Source of the DNA: Flavobacterium cutihirudinis
GTDB taxonomy: Bacteria > Bacteroidota > Bacteroidia > Flavobacteriales > Flavobacteriaceae
Assembly (NCBI RefSeq): GCF_003385895.1
Contig: NZ_QRDQ01000010.1
Span: forward strand, 310,001 to 374,000
Length of the DNA stretch: 64,000 bases
Direction: 5' to 3'
Positions 26,920 to 34,864 of the stretch are shown here, piece after piece. Numbering within the stretch: the first letter of the stretch is position 1; each line of letters starts with the position of its first letter. The position numbers and the translations under genes were made by a program. The notes under the pieces are model-generated. The model was not told the DNA's origin. It saw only the letters and a list, made by a program, of their open reading frames with translations, and did no database searches.

Positions 26920-27031
26920 GTTAAATATTTATAGTTTTCCTTTACAAAGATTAACATAAAAGTTTCGGATAACTTTGAGAAAGAATAAAAGCTTTCGGAG
27001 TTATTTCTAATTATCGAAAATAATAGATGTG

Positions 27032-27067
27032 AAATAGAAAAAAGCGCTTTAATAGCGCTTTCCTATT
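27032..27067. terminator. bidirectional intrinsic terminator
   Basis: AAATAGAAAAAAGCGC pairs with GCGCTTTCCTATTT across TTTAATA; the core AAAGCGC/GCGCTTT is perfect. It sits directly after the stop of the minus-strand acetyltransferase and also downstream of the plus-strand receiver-like gene. Confidence 0.85.
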
Positions 27068-27580
27068 TTAAATTTTACAAATCATTGTAATAATTGAGGC
27101 ATATCTTTCGATAATTTCCGGATACGTGAGATCGTATTTATTAATGGGTATAAAACCGGATTTTTCATAAACAAATCGCGCTGGACTGCTTTCCATTACT
27201 TTTAGCCAAAGTATTGATTTATTTTTTTCTTTAGAGAAAGAAAGGATATAATTCATTATCGTTTTTCCAATTCCTTTGCCTGTATATTTTTTTAGAAGAT
27301 AAAGCTTATCCAGTTCCATACATTCGTCGGCCGAATAGGATTCTATTGGACTTTTTTTTAGTTTAAAATAACCAATTGCATTTTTGCCTTCATAGATTAG
27401 AAAGTAATAAATATCTAAGGCAGAAAGTTCGCTTTTAAAAATTTCTTTTTTATAAAAAGTGTTTAAATACGAAGTTCCACCATCTTTCCAGAGATATTGA
27501 TAGGTATCGTTATACGATTCTAATGCGATTTCGTGCAGTAAATCAAGGTCATTTTCTTCGCATTTTTTAAAAGTAATCAA
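27068..27580 (-). CDS. GNAT-family N-acetyltransferase
   Basis: A 170-residue protein with the GNAT fold. The acetyl-CoA binding loop is visible in LYLLKKYTGKGIGKTIMNYI (about 93-112), followed by SILWLKVMESSPARFVYEKSGF, the usual helix 4 and beta 6-7 region. It is cytosolic. The substrate (amino acid, polyamine or small amine) cannot be read. It follows the HxlR gene on the same strand after 61 bases, so it might be co-transcribed. Confidence 0.85.
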   Translation of the reverse strand: MITFKKCEENDLDLLHEIALESYNDTYQYLWKDGGTSYLNTFYKKEIFKSELSALDIYYFLIYEGKNAIGYFKLKKSPIESYSADECMELDKLYLLKKYTGKGIGKTIMNYILSFSKEKNKSILWLKVMESSPARFVYEKSGFIPINKYDLTYPEIIERYASIITMICKI

Positions 27581-27641
27581 AAGTCGTTTTTTTAAGATTG
27601 TTGAATGTTTTGAAGGTTAAAGAACAGCAGAAACAAGAGTT

Positions 27642-28019
27642 TTATTTGAGAGATTCAATAATTTTTTCACGATGATTTAATCCCCAATTAACTAAGGTTT
27701 CAGTAACAGGCAAAACCGATTTTCCGTATTCTGTAATTGCGTAAGCTACTTTTACAGGTTTTGTATCTTGCTCCGTTCTACTGATTAGTAAATTGATTTC
27801 TAATTCTTTGAGTTCTTTGCTGAGCATTTTGGCCGAAATACCATTTATTTCGCGTTGCATTTTTTTAAAATGAATAACCTGATGTGTTCTGTTTGTTAAG
27901 AATCGCAAAATCATTAGTTTCCATTTACCGCCCAAAACCTCAAGACTGTCTCGCATTGCCATAAGTTCTTCAGAACAATTGGCTTCGCGAAGTATACCGT
28001 TATCATTGATTTTTGCCAT
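27642..28019 (-). CDS. HxlR-family transcriptional regulator
   Basis: A 125-residue winged-helix regulator: LGGKWKLMILRFL, GISAKMLSKELKELEINLL and PVKVAYAITEYGKSVLP are typical. A cysteine in EANCSEEL near residue 15 sits where redox- or electrophile-sensing relatives carry their sensor cysteine. It faces an MDR oxidoreductase gene across a perfect 14-bp palindrome, so it most likely represses that gene and itself. Confidence 0.92.
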   Translation of the reverse strand: MAKINDNGILREANCSEELMAMRDSLEVLGGKWKLMILRFLTNRTHQVIHFKKMQREINGISAKMLSKELKELEINLLISRTEQDTKPVKVAYAITEYGKSVLPVTETLVNWGLNHREKIIESLK

Positions 28020-28033
28020 AATAGTTTCTCTTT

Positions 28034-28047
28034 GGTAACCGGTTACC
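28034..28047. promoter_or_regulatory. perfect palindromic operator, probable HxlR site
   Basis: GGTAACCGGTTACC is a perfect 14-bp palindrome, 15 bases from the HxlR start codon and about 40 bases upstream of the -7 box of the divergent oxidoreductase. A partial further half-site (GTTAACC, 28052-28058) follows. Confidence 0.7.
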
Positions 28048-28085
28048 TGCAGTTAACCCATAACAAAAATAAAGTATTGCCGCCA

Positions 28086-28093
28086 TACTTTTG
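28086..28093 (+). promoter_or_regulatory. -7 promoter box of the oxidoreductase-cupin operon
   Basis: TACTTTTG matches TAnnTTTG, 18 bases before the ATG at 28112. No good -33 TTTG is visible; the operator palindrome lies a little upstream. Confidence 0.5.
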
Positions 28094-28111
28094 TATAATA
28101 AAACGATAAAA

Positions 28112-29104
28112 ATGAAAGCAATTATATTAAAGGAAAATAATCAATTTAGTTTAGAAACCGTTGCAATTCCGATACCCGAATCAAATCAGATTCAGGTAAA
28201 AATTGTGGCGTCAGGTTTTAATCCGATTGATTATCAGATGATCGAAAACAGTTCAGAAAGAAAGCTTTTGCATTCCCGAATTCTTGGCCGTGAGTTCTCC
28301 GGAATTGTAACAGCAATTGGTGAAGAGGTACTTGATTTCAAAATTGGCGATGCGGTATTTTGTGGTTCAGGAAGTATGGGGTCAAAAGGTACTTATGCTG
28401 AATATATTTGTGTTCCGGCAGCTATTGCGGTTAAAAAGCCGGAAAGTATATCTTTTGAAGAAGCTGCAGCAATTCCATCAGCCGGACTAACGGCTTTGCA
28501 ATCTTTCAAACGAATGAATGCCGACGTAACTAATTCGATATTAATTACCGGCGGTGCGGGAGGTGTTGGAAACATGGTAATTAAACTACTTGTTGCGGGT
28601 GGTTTTACAAATTTTTTGGTCACAGCCGGAAATGAAAATAGTATTACTTCACTATTAAATATTGGAGTTAAACCGGAACAAATTATCAATTACAAAATCA
28701 AAAATATTTACGAAGAAGCACTTGCATTAAATCAAAACAAGAAATTTGATATAGTGGTAGATTTGGTTGGAAACAGCATCGCTGAGATTGCGGCTAAACT
28801 CTTGAAAATAAACGGTATTTATGTAGATGTAACCAATTTTTCTACTCCGGAATCCCGCGGAATTCTTTTTTCAAACGGAGCAACAATTCTCAATATTTCC
28901 AATTATGCTTTCGGTTTGGAAAAGCAATATGATTATTATAAAAATGGTTTAACCAAATTAAGAGAATTAATAGATAACCGAAAAATTAATCCTCCTGCAA
29001 TTTCTATTATAGGAAAACTGAAAACAGAAACTGTAGAAAAAGCGCTTGCAATTCTACGCGAGAATAAAACGCAAGGAAAAAAACTAATCATGCAGATACA
29101 ATAA
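28112..29104 (+). CDS. zinc-free MDR-type NADPH:quinone oxidoreductase
   Basis: A 330-residue medium-chain dehydrogenase/reductase. The GroES-like half (1-125) has GREFSGIVTAIGEEV, and the Rossmann half has the NADPH loop ITGGAGGVGNMVIKLL (about 146-161). The zinc-binding cysteines of alcohol dehydrogenases are missing, which fits the quinone oxidoreductase or enone reductase branch. It would reduce quinones or other electrophiles in the cytosol. The ATG at 28112 (MKAIILKE) is chosen over an upstream in-frame TTG. It is followed after two bases by a cupin gene. Confidence 0.88.
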   Translation: MKAIILKENNQFSLETVAIPIPESNQIQVKIVASGFNPIDYQMIENSSERKLLHSRILGREFSGIVTAIGEEVLDFKIGDAVFCGSGSMGSKGTYAEYICVPAAIAVKKPESISFEEAAAIPSAGLTALQSFKRMNADVTNSILITGGAGGVGNMVIKLLVAGGFTNFLVTAGNENSITSLLNIGVKPEQIINYKIKNIYEEALALNQNKKFDIVVDLVGNSIAEIAAKLLKINGIYVDVTNFSTPESRGILFSNGATILNISNYAFGLEKQYDYYKNGLTKLRELIDNRKINPPAISIIGKLKTETVEKALAILRENKTQGKKLIMQIQ

Positions 29105-29106
29105 CT

Positions 29107-29577
29107 ATGAGGACAATACCCAGAAGAGTAGTAATAGGTTTACGAGACGGAAAATCAATTATAGAAGAAGATGCCATTGTAACAAATGTTTCAGAGCATT
29201 TTCCCGGATTGATCATTTCAGATATTTGGTCAACAGACAGCTCTCCAGCGAGATTTGAGGAGAAAGTGATTGAAAATACTGCTTTTCCGAATACACCAAA
29301 AAACGGAAGTTATTTTCGTTACGTACAAATTCCGCCCGATAAAGATCTAGGAATTGAAGTTCCAAAAGGTCAGCCGCATCCGCTGATGCATCAAACTGAT
29401 ACTTTGGATTATATCATAATTCTGTCGGGCGAAATTTATTTAATTGTTGATACAGAAGAAACACTTTTGCAAGCAGGAGATATTGTAATTCAGCGCGGAA
29501 CAAATCATGCATGGAGTAACCGCTCCGATTTTCCTTGTATTCAGTTGGCAGTTTTGCTTGATGCAAATAAGGATTAA
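29107..29577 (+). CDS. cupin-domain protein
   Basis: A 156-residue single-cupin protein. Motif 1 is PHPLMHQTDTLDYIIILSGE (about 91-110) and motif 2 AGDIVIQRGTNHAW (about 124-137), with H and E residues suited for metal binding. No signal peptide. Its substrate is unknown; relatives occur beside oxidoreductases in aromatic or polyketide-like breakdown. It lies two bases after the oxidoreductase and is surely in its operon under the HxlR regulator. Confidence 0.85.
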   Translation: MRTIPRRVVIGLRDGKSIIEEDAIVTNVSEHFPGLIISDIWSTDSSPARFEEKVIENTAFPNTPKNGSYFRYVQIPPDKDLGIEVPKGQPHPLMHQTDTLDYIIILSGEIYLIVDTEETLLQAGDIVIQRGTNHAWSNRSDFPCIQLAVLLDANKD

Positions 29578-29613
29578 CCCGAAAGTGAAGTTTATTTTAT
29601 TCATCAAAAAAAA

Positions 29614-29641
29614 AAAGCTGTCCCGAAATTAGGACAGCTTT
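29614..29641. terminator. bidirectional intrinsic terminator
   Basis: AAAGCTGTCC and GGACAGCTTT form a 10-bp stem with an 8-nt loop, preceded by a long A run (a T run on the minus strand). It separates the convergent cupin and dioxygenase genes. Confidence 0.9.
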
Positions 29642-29667
29642 AAACTAGTTGTGTTGAAATTTAGTAA

Positions 29668-30606
29668 TTAATTTATTTTAACCAAATGAGCTTCAATTGC
29701 TGCTCTTTGAGGTTCATATTGAGCAGGAAGTTTTAGGTTTTTACCTAATTCTTCAAGACTTTCATCTACTGTGAATCCAGGATTATCGGTAGCGATTTCA
29801 AACAAAACACCGCCTGGTTCTCTGAAATAAAGAGAATGGAAATAATTTCTGTCAATCTGAGGTGTAATAGACAATCCGTATTCTTCGATTTTTTCACGGA
29901 AGTGCATTAAAATTTCATCATTTTTTACACGGAAAGCTACGTGATGAACGGTTCCGTTTGCACCTAAACCTTTTTTCTCTTCTGGTAATTCTACCAAGTC
30001 AACAATCGCTGCATTTTCTACAGCGTCAGTTGCATAACGGAAACGGTTTACATCCTGATCGATTAATTTATAACCAAATATTTCGGTTAATACGGCAGCC
30101 GTAGGTTTAATGTCGTTTAAAGTCAAAGTAATGTTATGAAAACCTTTTGTTGCAACATCGGCTTTTACTTCATCGGTTTCCCAAGCTTTTCTGTTATCAT
30201 CAGTTTTAGATTCGATTAGCTCTAATTTTAAACCGTCCGGATCTAAGAAAGTCAAGTATTTTTCGCCGAATTTTTCAGCTGGTTTGTTATAAATGACATT
30301 GTATTGCTCAAAACGTTTTTGCCAGAAATCTAAACTTCCTTTTGGAACAGAATACCCAATTTCAGTTGCCATTCCGGAACCTTTTCTTCCTTGTTGAATT
30401 CCTTCTCCCCAAGGGAAAAATGTCAAGATTGTTCCCGCACTTCCAACTTCGTCACCAAAGTAAAAATGGTACGTTCCAGGATCGTCAAAATTCACTGTTT
30501 TTTTGATGAATCTTAATCCTAATATGTTTGAGTAAAAATTAAAGTTACGTTTAGCGTCTCCTGCAATTGCAGTAATATGGTGTAAGCCTAAAATTTTATT
30601 TTCCAT
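29668..30606 (-). CDS. ring-cleaving dioxygenase, VOC superfamily (MhqO-like)
   Basis: A 312-residue protein with two vicinal-oxygen-chelate modules, each starting with a metal-histidine segment: LGLHHITAIAGDAKRNFNFY (about 6-25) and GFHNITLTLNDI (about 155), with later HHVAFRV and FEIATDNPGF. It matches the MhqO/LinE-like family that opens hydroquinone or catechol rings with Fe(II). Together with the MhqD-like esterase at 33644 and the HxlR-controlled quinone reductase nearby it suggests quinone detoxification. Its upstream region holds a palindrome shared with two other promoters. Confidence 0.9.
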   Translation of the reverse strand: MENKILGLHHITAIAGDAKRNFNFYSNILGLRFIKKTVNFDDPGTYHFYFGDEVGSAGTILTFFPWGEGIQQGRKGSGMATEIGYSVPKGSLDFWQKRFEQYNVIYNKPAEKFGEKYLTFLDPDGLKLELIESKTDDNRKAWETDEVKADVATKGFHNITLTLNDIKPTAAVLTEIFGYKLIDQDVNRFRYATDAVENAAIVDLVELPEEKKGLGANGTVHHVAFRVKNDEILMHFREKIEEYGLSITPQIDRNYFHSLYFREPGGVLFEIATDNPGFTVDESLEELGKNLKLPAQYEPQRAAIEAHLVKIN

Positions 30607-30644
30607 GGTATTTTTATATTAAATTGTTATTTGATTTTCTTATA

Positions 30645-30690
30645 CAAATTTACGTCCGTTATGGCTGCGCATCGATTAACCTAGATTAAG
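30645..30690 (-). promoter_or_regulatory. promoter with shared TTAA-palindrome activator site
   Basis: On the minus strand a TAAATTTG -7 box (30652-30645) is preceded, exactly 23 nt upstream, by a near-perfect palindrome (TTAACCTAGATTAA on the plus strand, 30676-30689). The extended 20-bp element 30671-30690 matches the one at 46509-46528 in 19 of 20 positions. The palindrome centre is near -43, a class II activator position. Confidence 0.65.
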
Positions 30691-30801
30691 AAATAAAAAA
30701 TGGCATTTATACGAACTGTTGTTTTATAATCAAATAATATTCCATTAGATGTAATTCTTTGTTTTTGAAGGGTTTATGTATAAAAGTAGCTTTTAGATTA
30801 T

Positions 30802-30813
30802 ACGATATATCGT
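30802..30813. promoter_or_regulatory. CGATATATCG palindrome upstream of sigma-54 activator
   Basis: ACGATATATCGT is a perfect 12-bp palindrome, about 110 bases before the ATG of the sigma-54 activator and about 195 before the dioxygenase. Similar palindromes recur at 45143 and 46652, each followed by TTATGAA within a few bases, as here. The rest of the 317-bp gap shows no gene. Confidence 0.5.
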
Positions 30814-30923
30814 GATTTTATGAATTTTAAAAAGCATATTTAGAAAATCAATAGTAATTTAATAATGGCTATTTCTTAAATTTACGCTATTACACGTAAA
30901 AAAATACTACCAGAAATACCTTT

Positions 30924-32504
30924 ATGGAAAAACCGACAGATAAAACTACAATCCTCATGAAGCGATTGCAGGAACGTGAACAAGAACAAATGTTGATTTT
31001 ATCTATAAGTTCGGCGCTTTCTCAGGCTTTAAATAAAGAAGAATTTAATGCTGTTGTAAATGGTATACTAAAAGATAACTTTCTGTTTGATGATTTTGTT
31101 TTGGCTTCTGCCAATGAAAACGAAACGGAATACCAAATTTTCTATCAATCTTCAGATAAAAATACAGAGTCAAAAAATTATGTTTTGAATGATGGATTTT
31201 TTAATCGCTGCATGGATGCTGCAGATACGGTTATTTTTGATTTAACCGAAGATCAAAAGAATCCCGATTATATTAAAAGTGTATTTAAAAAAGGTTTCAA
31301 AAATGCATTCGGAATTTGTCTTCCTTATACTAGCGGAAATAGAAATGTGCTTTTTCTTTTCTTTAAAAATCCGAAAACTTTTACCAGAGAATCAAATCGT
31401 ATTTTAAGAGGAATTGCAACGCAGCTTTCTATTACAGTTAGAAATAGTAAACTGACTCAGGAATATGAAAATAATGTTGCCGAGCTGAAAAAACTGAAAA
31501 ACAATTCTTCTAATAATAGTTTGCAAATAGTTGAAACAAAAAAAGAAGGTTTTCAAGGGATTATTGGGAACAGCGATGCCATGAAAGTTGTTTACGAATT
31601 AATCTCTCAAGTTGCATTTTCAAATTCTACTGTATTGATTCTTGGAGAAACAGGAACAGGAAAAGAACTCGTAGCAAGTGCGATTCATGATTTATCTCCA
31701 GTTTCTGGTAATAAAATGGTGAAAGTAAATTGCGCTTCAATTCCGGAGCATTTGATAGAAAGTGAATTATTCGGACATGAAAAAGGTGCTTTTACAGGCG
31801 CGACCGATCAAAGAATTGGGAAATTTGAACAAGCAGAAAACAGTACTATTTTTTTGGATGAAATAGGAGAGCTTCCTTTAGAATTACAAGGGAAATTGCT
31901 TCGTGTTTTACAAGAAAAAGAAATAGAACGCGTGGGCGGAAATAAAACCATTAAAATAAATGCAAGAGTAATTGCAGCAACCAATAAATCACTTCAAAAA
32001 GAAGTTACTGAAAACCGATTTAGAAGCGATTTGTATTATCGTTTAAATGTTTATCCAATTACAATTCCTGCTTTGCGTGACCGCAAAAATGACATTGAAA
32101 TTCTGGGGAATTTTTTCTTAGAAAAACATTCAGAAAGAATAGGGAAGAAGATAAATGGATTTTCTAAAAAAGTGCTCAAAAGCATGATAGCAAATGCATG
32201 GCCGGGAAATGTGAGAGAACTTGAAAATATGGTTGAAAGAAGTGTTTTGTTTGCCAAAGAGGACATGATTAAGGAAATGACTTTTCCGGAGATTTTTATT
32301 GGAAAATCCGAAACTTCTAAAACAGAGTTTCATACCAAAACCTTGCAGGAAGTAGAGAAGGAGTATATTCTTAAAATTATAAAAAAATGCAACGGACGAA
32401 TTTCAGGCCCGCAAGGAGCAGCTGTTTTGTTGGGTTTGCCGTCTACAACTTTAGGTTCGAGAATACAGAAATTGGGAATTAAGAAGGAACATTTCCTAGA
32501 CTAA
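30924..32504 (+). CDS. sigma-54-dependent activator with GAF-like sensor domain
   Basis: A 526-residue enhancer-binding protein. A GAF-like sensory domain covers about 20-180, the AAA+ domain about 215-450 (Walker A GETGTGKE, sigma-54 contact GAFTGA, Walker B TIFLDEIGEL, arginine finger region RSDLYYRLNV), and a Fis-type helix-turn-helix about 480-526 (GAAVLLGLPSTTLGSRIQKL). It lacks a receiver, so it responds to a ligand rather than a kinase. It overlaps the convergent channel gene by four bases. The palindrome at 30802 may be its own binding site. Confidence 0.92.
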   Translation: MEKPTDKTTILMKRLQEREQEQMLILSISSALSQALNKEEFNAVVNGILKDNFLFDDFVLASANENETEYQIFYQSSDKNTESKNYVLNDGFFNRCMDAADTVIFDLTEDQKNPDYIKSVFKKGFKNAFGICLPYTSGNRNVLFLFFKNPKTFTRESNRILRGIATQLSITVRNSKLTQEYENNVAELKKLKNNSSNNSLQIVETKKEGFQGIIGNSDAMKVVYELISQVAFSNSTVLILGETGTGKELVASAIHDLSPVSGNKMVKVNCASIPEHLIESELFGHEKGAFTGATDQRIGKFEQAENSTIFLDEIGELPLELQGKLLRVLQEKEIERVGGNKTIKINARVIAATNKSLQKEVTENRFRSDLYYRLNVYPITIPALRDRKNDIEILGNFFLEKHSERIGKKINGFSKKVLKSMIANAWPGNVRELENMVERSVLFAKEDMIKEMTFPEIFIGKSETSKTEFHTKTLQEVEKEYILKIIKKCNGRISGPQGAAVLLGLPSTTLGSRIQKLGIKKEHFLD

Positions 32505-33124
32505 TCTTCATTCTTATTCATATTGATTTTGCCTGAAGAAAGAGCCCAATAAATCAACAAAAGCATGCAAATTGTCAAAGCAACAGCTGGAAACTGAAAA
32601 GAAATCCCAAATGCAATTAAATAGGTTGGAAATCCATATAAATAATTGTTTGTGATTTTTTTGATTGCCGAATCGGTAATTCCAGGACGAAGTAATTTCT
32701 TGTTGTGACTGGCGATAAACCATAATAAATTGTATGAAATATTAATCAATACAAAAATTCCGGTATAAATCGCAACTGCAATACTTGAAGCTTCGCTATT
32801 AAAAAAACGTGCTAATAAAGCTGTTGGATAAGAAACCGCCGTAACAAGAAATAAGATCAATCCGTTTGAAAACATGATAGCGGTATTTCTACTGTAAATC
32901 TGTTTGAAAATCTTGTGATGATTGACCCACATGATAAAAATACTGAAAAAAGAAAGTGTAAAAGCCAGATACGTTGTCCATTCGCTTTTTAAAAACACTA
33001 ATAGTTCTGCGCCGTTTTTTACCATATTTATTTCCGGAGCGCGCAAATCCAAAACCAAAAGCGTAATGGCAATGGCAAAAACGGCATCGCTGAAATTCTC
33101 TATTCTTACGGTTTCTTTTTCCAT
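32501..33124 (-). CDS. TMEM175-family potassium channel (DUF1211)
   Basis: A 207-residue integral membrane protein with about six helices. The signature RIENFSDAVFAIAITLLVLD at 7-26 matches the pore-lining helix (FSDxxFAIAxTLLVL) of bacterial TMEM175 channels, which form tetramers and conduct potassium. Length is normal for the single-repeat bacterial form. It overlaps the stop of the convergent sigma-54 activator. Its upstream region is occupied by a MITE-like element. Confidence 0.9.
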   Translation of the reverse strand: MEKETVRIENFSDAVFAIAITLLVLDLRAPEINMVKNGAELLVFLKSEWTTYLAFTLSFFSIFIMWVNHHKIFKQIYSRNTAIMFSNGLILFLVTAVSYPTALLARFFNSEASSIAVAIYTGIFVLINISYNLLWFIASHNKKLLRPGITDSAIKKITNNYLYGFPTYLIAFGISFQFPAVALTICMLLLIYWALSSGKINMNKNED

Positions 33125-33148
33125 TTTATACGATTTTGTAACCTATTA

Positions 33149-33291
33149 TTTAAACACATAGAAACATAGTTTTGATTGCGCGTAGAGGCGTTTCACTTGC
33201 ATAAATGCACATAGTAACTATGTGTTAGATACTAGTTTCTTTTTAATTTCTTTTTAAAGAGGGAAAAAATCTATGTTTCTATGTGTTTAAA
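33149..33291. repeat. MITE-like inverted-repeat element, copy A
   Basis: A 143-bp element with perfect 21-bp terminal inverted repeats (TTTAAACACATAGAAACATA... at 33149-33169, its complement at 33271-33291) and an inner palindrome CACATAGTAACTATGTG near 33206-33222 that reuses the CACATAG core. The interior (GGCGTTTCACTTGCATAAAT...) matches copy B at 42803-42951 in inverted orientation. It encodes no protein. Confidence 0.85.
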
Positions 33292-33293
33292 AA

Positions 33294-33644
33294 TTATAAT
33301 TTTATGAATATCGATTTTCTGAGTTTGGGCTCAATATTCTTTGTTTTATGGCCTTTTCCGGTAGTGTCTTCTACTAGTAAAATCGAACCCGTATTGAATG
33401 TCCTTTTTTCTCCCAAAGAAGTTTCTATTTCTACGCCGCCTTCCAGTAAAACAATATATTGACGGTCGGGTGCGTTGTGAAAATCATAATCATAAGAAGG
33501 ATTAACTTCTCTAAAAACGATCGATTTTACAGGTTCATCATCAGATAAAAATCCGATATCGCCGTTGTTTTTTAATGGAACTTCAAAGTCTTCAAAATGA
33601 CTTTCACCATTTTCATCGCTGTAAACCCGCGTTATCGTAATCAT
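33294..33644 (-). CDS. small cupin-fold protein
   Basis: A 116-residue protein with a single cupin barrel: PDRQYIVLLEGGVEIETSLG (about 59-78) and FNTGSILLVEDTTGKGH (about 83-99). No signal peptide. Its start codon overlaps the stop of the upstream carboxylesterase gene by one base, so translation is coupled. Function unknown; the pairing with an MhqD-like esterase suggests a role in handling a small organic substrate. Confidence 0.8.
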   Translation of the reverse strand: MITITRVYSDENGESHFEDFEVPLKNNGDIGFLSDDEPVKSIVFREVNPSYDYDFHNAPDRQYIVLLEGGVEIETSLGEKRTFNTGSILLVEDTTGKGHKTKNIEPKLRKSIFIKL

Positions 33645-34264
33645 TATTTTTTATTAAAAACCAATGCATTTGCGCAATCTACTTCGTCCTGACTAATGGT
33701 ATGTCCCATGTTTGGATAGATTTTTTTGGTAACATCAGCGCCCATTTTTGTCATTAGCGCTTCCGTGTCATTTACTCTTTCTACAGGAACGTGAAAATCA
33801 GGATCACTTGTTCCGATAAAAACCGGAGTATTTTCGAAATTTCCTGAATAATGGTTTTCATAAATTTTGTCGCCAATTAATCCGCCAGTGAAAGCAACAA
33901 CACCACCGTATTTTGCAGCATTTCTTGTAGTGAATTCCAAAGCAAGACAAGCGCCCTGAGAAAAACCTAAGAAATAAATATTTTCCTTTTCGATTCCGTT
34001 TTGCTGAATGGCAACTACAACCTGATGAATAGCTTCCAGCGACTTTGAGAATGAAGGTTCATTTTCGTTAAGCGGTGCTAAAAACGAATACGGATACCAG
34101 GTTCTGTTTTCTGCCTGTGGAGCGACCAATGCAAAATCTTGCACTTTAAGATGTTTGGCTATCGAAAGAATATCATGAGCGCCGGCACCACGACCGTGAA
34201 GCATGATCAAAGCTTTTTTGGCTTCATTTAAAGGAATGCCGTCGGTTAATATTTCTGTATTCAT
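33644..34264 (-). CDS. carboxylesterase/phospholipase-family hydrolase (MhqD-like)
   Basis: A 206-residue alpha/beta hydrolase of the carboxylesterase/lysophospholipase family. LHGRGAGAHDI forms the oxyanion region, GFSQGACLALE carries the nucleophile, SDPDFHVP the acid and MGHTISQDE the histidine. Bacillus MhqD, induced by hydroquinones together with ring-cleaving MhqO, has this size and motif set. It overlaps the downstream cupin gene. A MITE-like element lies about 110 bases upstream. Confidence 0.87.
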   Translation of the reverse strand: MNTEILTDGIPLNEAKKALIMLHGRGAGAHDILSIAKHLKVQDFALVAPQAENRTWYPYSFLAPLNENEPSFSKSLEAIHQVVVAIQQNGIEKENIYFLGFSQGACLALEFTTRNAAKYGGVVAFTGGLIGDKIYENHYSGNFENTPVFIGTSDPDFHVPVERVNDTEALMTKMGADVTKKIYPNMGHTISQDEVDCANALVFNKK

Positions 34265-34372
34265 AATGTTTTTTTTTGAATGTCTAAAGTTGTTTTCTCC
34301 CGCAGATTTTGGAGATTTTTAACTGTAGAAAACTGAATTGTTTTTATGAGAGACAAATGAAATTACGCAATC

Positions 34373-34474
34373 TTGTCATTTCGACGGAGGAGAAATCACA
34401 CGAGAAACTCCGCATGCAAAATCTCCAATCTGTGTCGAGTTTCTAGTGTGATTTCTCGTTACTCGAAATGACAA
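34373..34474. repeat. second type of inverted-repeat (REP/MITE-like) element
   Basis: A roughly 102-bp element with near-perfect terminal inverted repeats of about 38 bp: TTGTCATTTCGA, then AGAAATCACAC and AGAAACTC on the left, and the complement (GAGTTTCT, GTGTGATTTCTCG, CGAAATGACAA) on the right, separated by about 26 bp. It has no coding capacity and would fold into a long hairpin. It lies between the carboxylesterase start and the acetyltransferase stop. Confidence 0.85.
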
Positions 34475-34497
34475 ACTTTGGCGATATACCTTATCAA

Positions 34498-34788
34498 TTA
34501 CTTTTTCCAAATATCCTCATACTCATCCGGATGTCTTTTGAATTGTGCATGAACGTAAGGACAAAGCGGTATAACTTTCAAATTATTAGCACGTACATAC
34601 GACACCATTTCTTCCAAAAGTTTCTTGGCATAACCTTTTCCTTCAGCTTCTGGCTCAACTCCTGTATGGTAAACGGTTAGTAAATCATCTTTTATGCTTA
34701 CGGTCATTTCTCCTAATTTTTTATCTTCCACATAAAGATTGAATGCGCCGTGTTTTTTCTCGTCTAATTCTAATTTTATTGTTTCCAT
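34498..34788 (-). CDS. small GNAT acetyltransferase (YidJ/Yjdj type)
   Basis: A 96-residue Gcn5-like protein. VEPEAEGKGYAKKLLEEMVS (about 44-63) is the acetyl-CoA loop and helix, followed by KVIPLCPYVHAQFKRHPDEY, the signature end of the YjdJ/GTLF3B-like mini-GNATs. Length is normal for this group. Substrate unknown. Its promoter appears to belong to the three-gene set with a shared TTAA palindrome. Confidence 0.88.
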   Translation of the reverse strand: METIKLELDEKKHGAFNLYVEDKKLGEMTVSIKDDLLTVYHTGVEPEAEGKGYAKKLLEEMVSYVRANNLKVIPLCPYVHAQFKRHPDEYEDIWKK

Positions 34789-34819
34789 ATTTATTTTTTT
34801 ATGTCTTGGTTTAGAACTA

Positions 34820-34864
34820 CAAAGTTCGTTAAACTAATAGTCAAGTCTACTTAATGTAGATTAA
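34820..34864 (-). promoter_or_regulatory. promoter with shared TTAA-palindrome activator site
   Basis: The plus-strand palindrome TTAATGTAGATTAA (34851-34864) lies exactly 23 nt upstream of a -7-like box (GAACTTTG on the minus strand, 34827-34820). Motif and spacing equal those before the dioxygenase and the alpha/beta hydrolase genes; the -7 box here is imperfect. Confidence 0.5.

Noticed and set aside
34846..34860. Terminator hairpin TCTAC-TTAAT-GTAGA next to the NtrC-type regulator stop
   Set aside because: The 5-bp stem is short and has no T run; position and sequence fit the shared promoter palindrome better.
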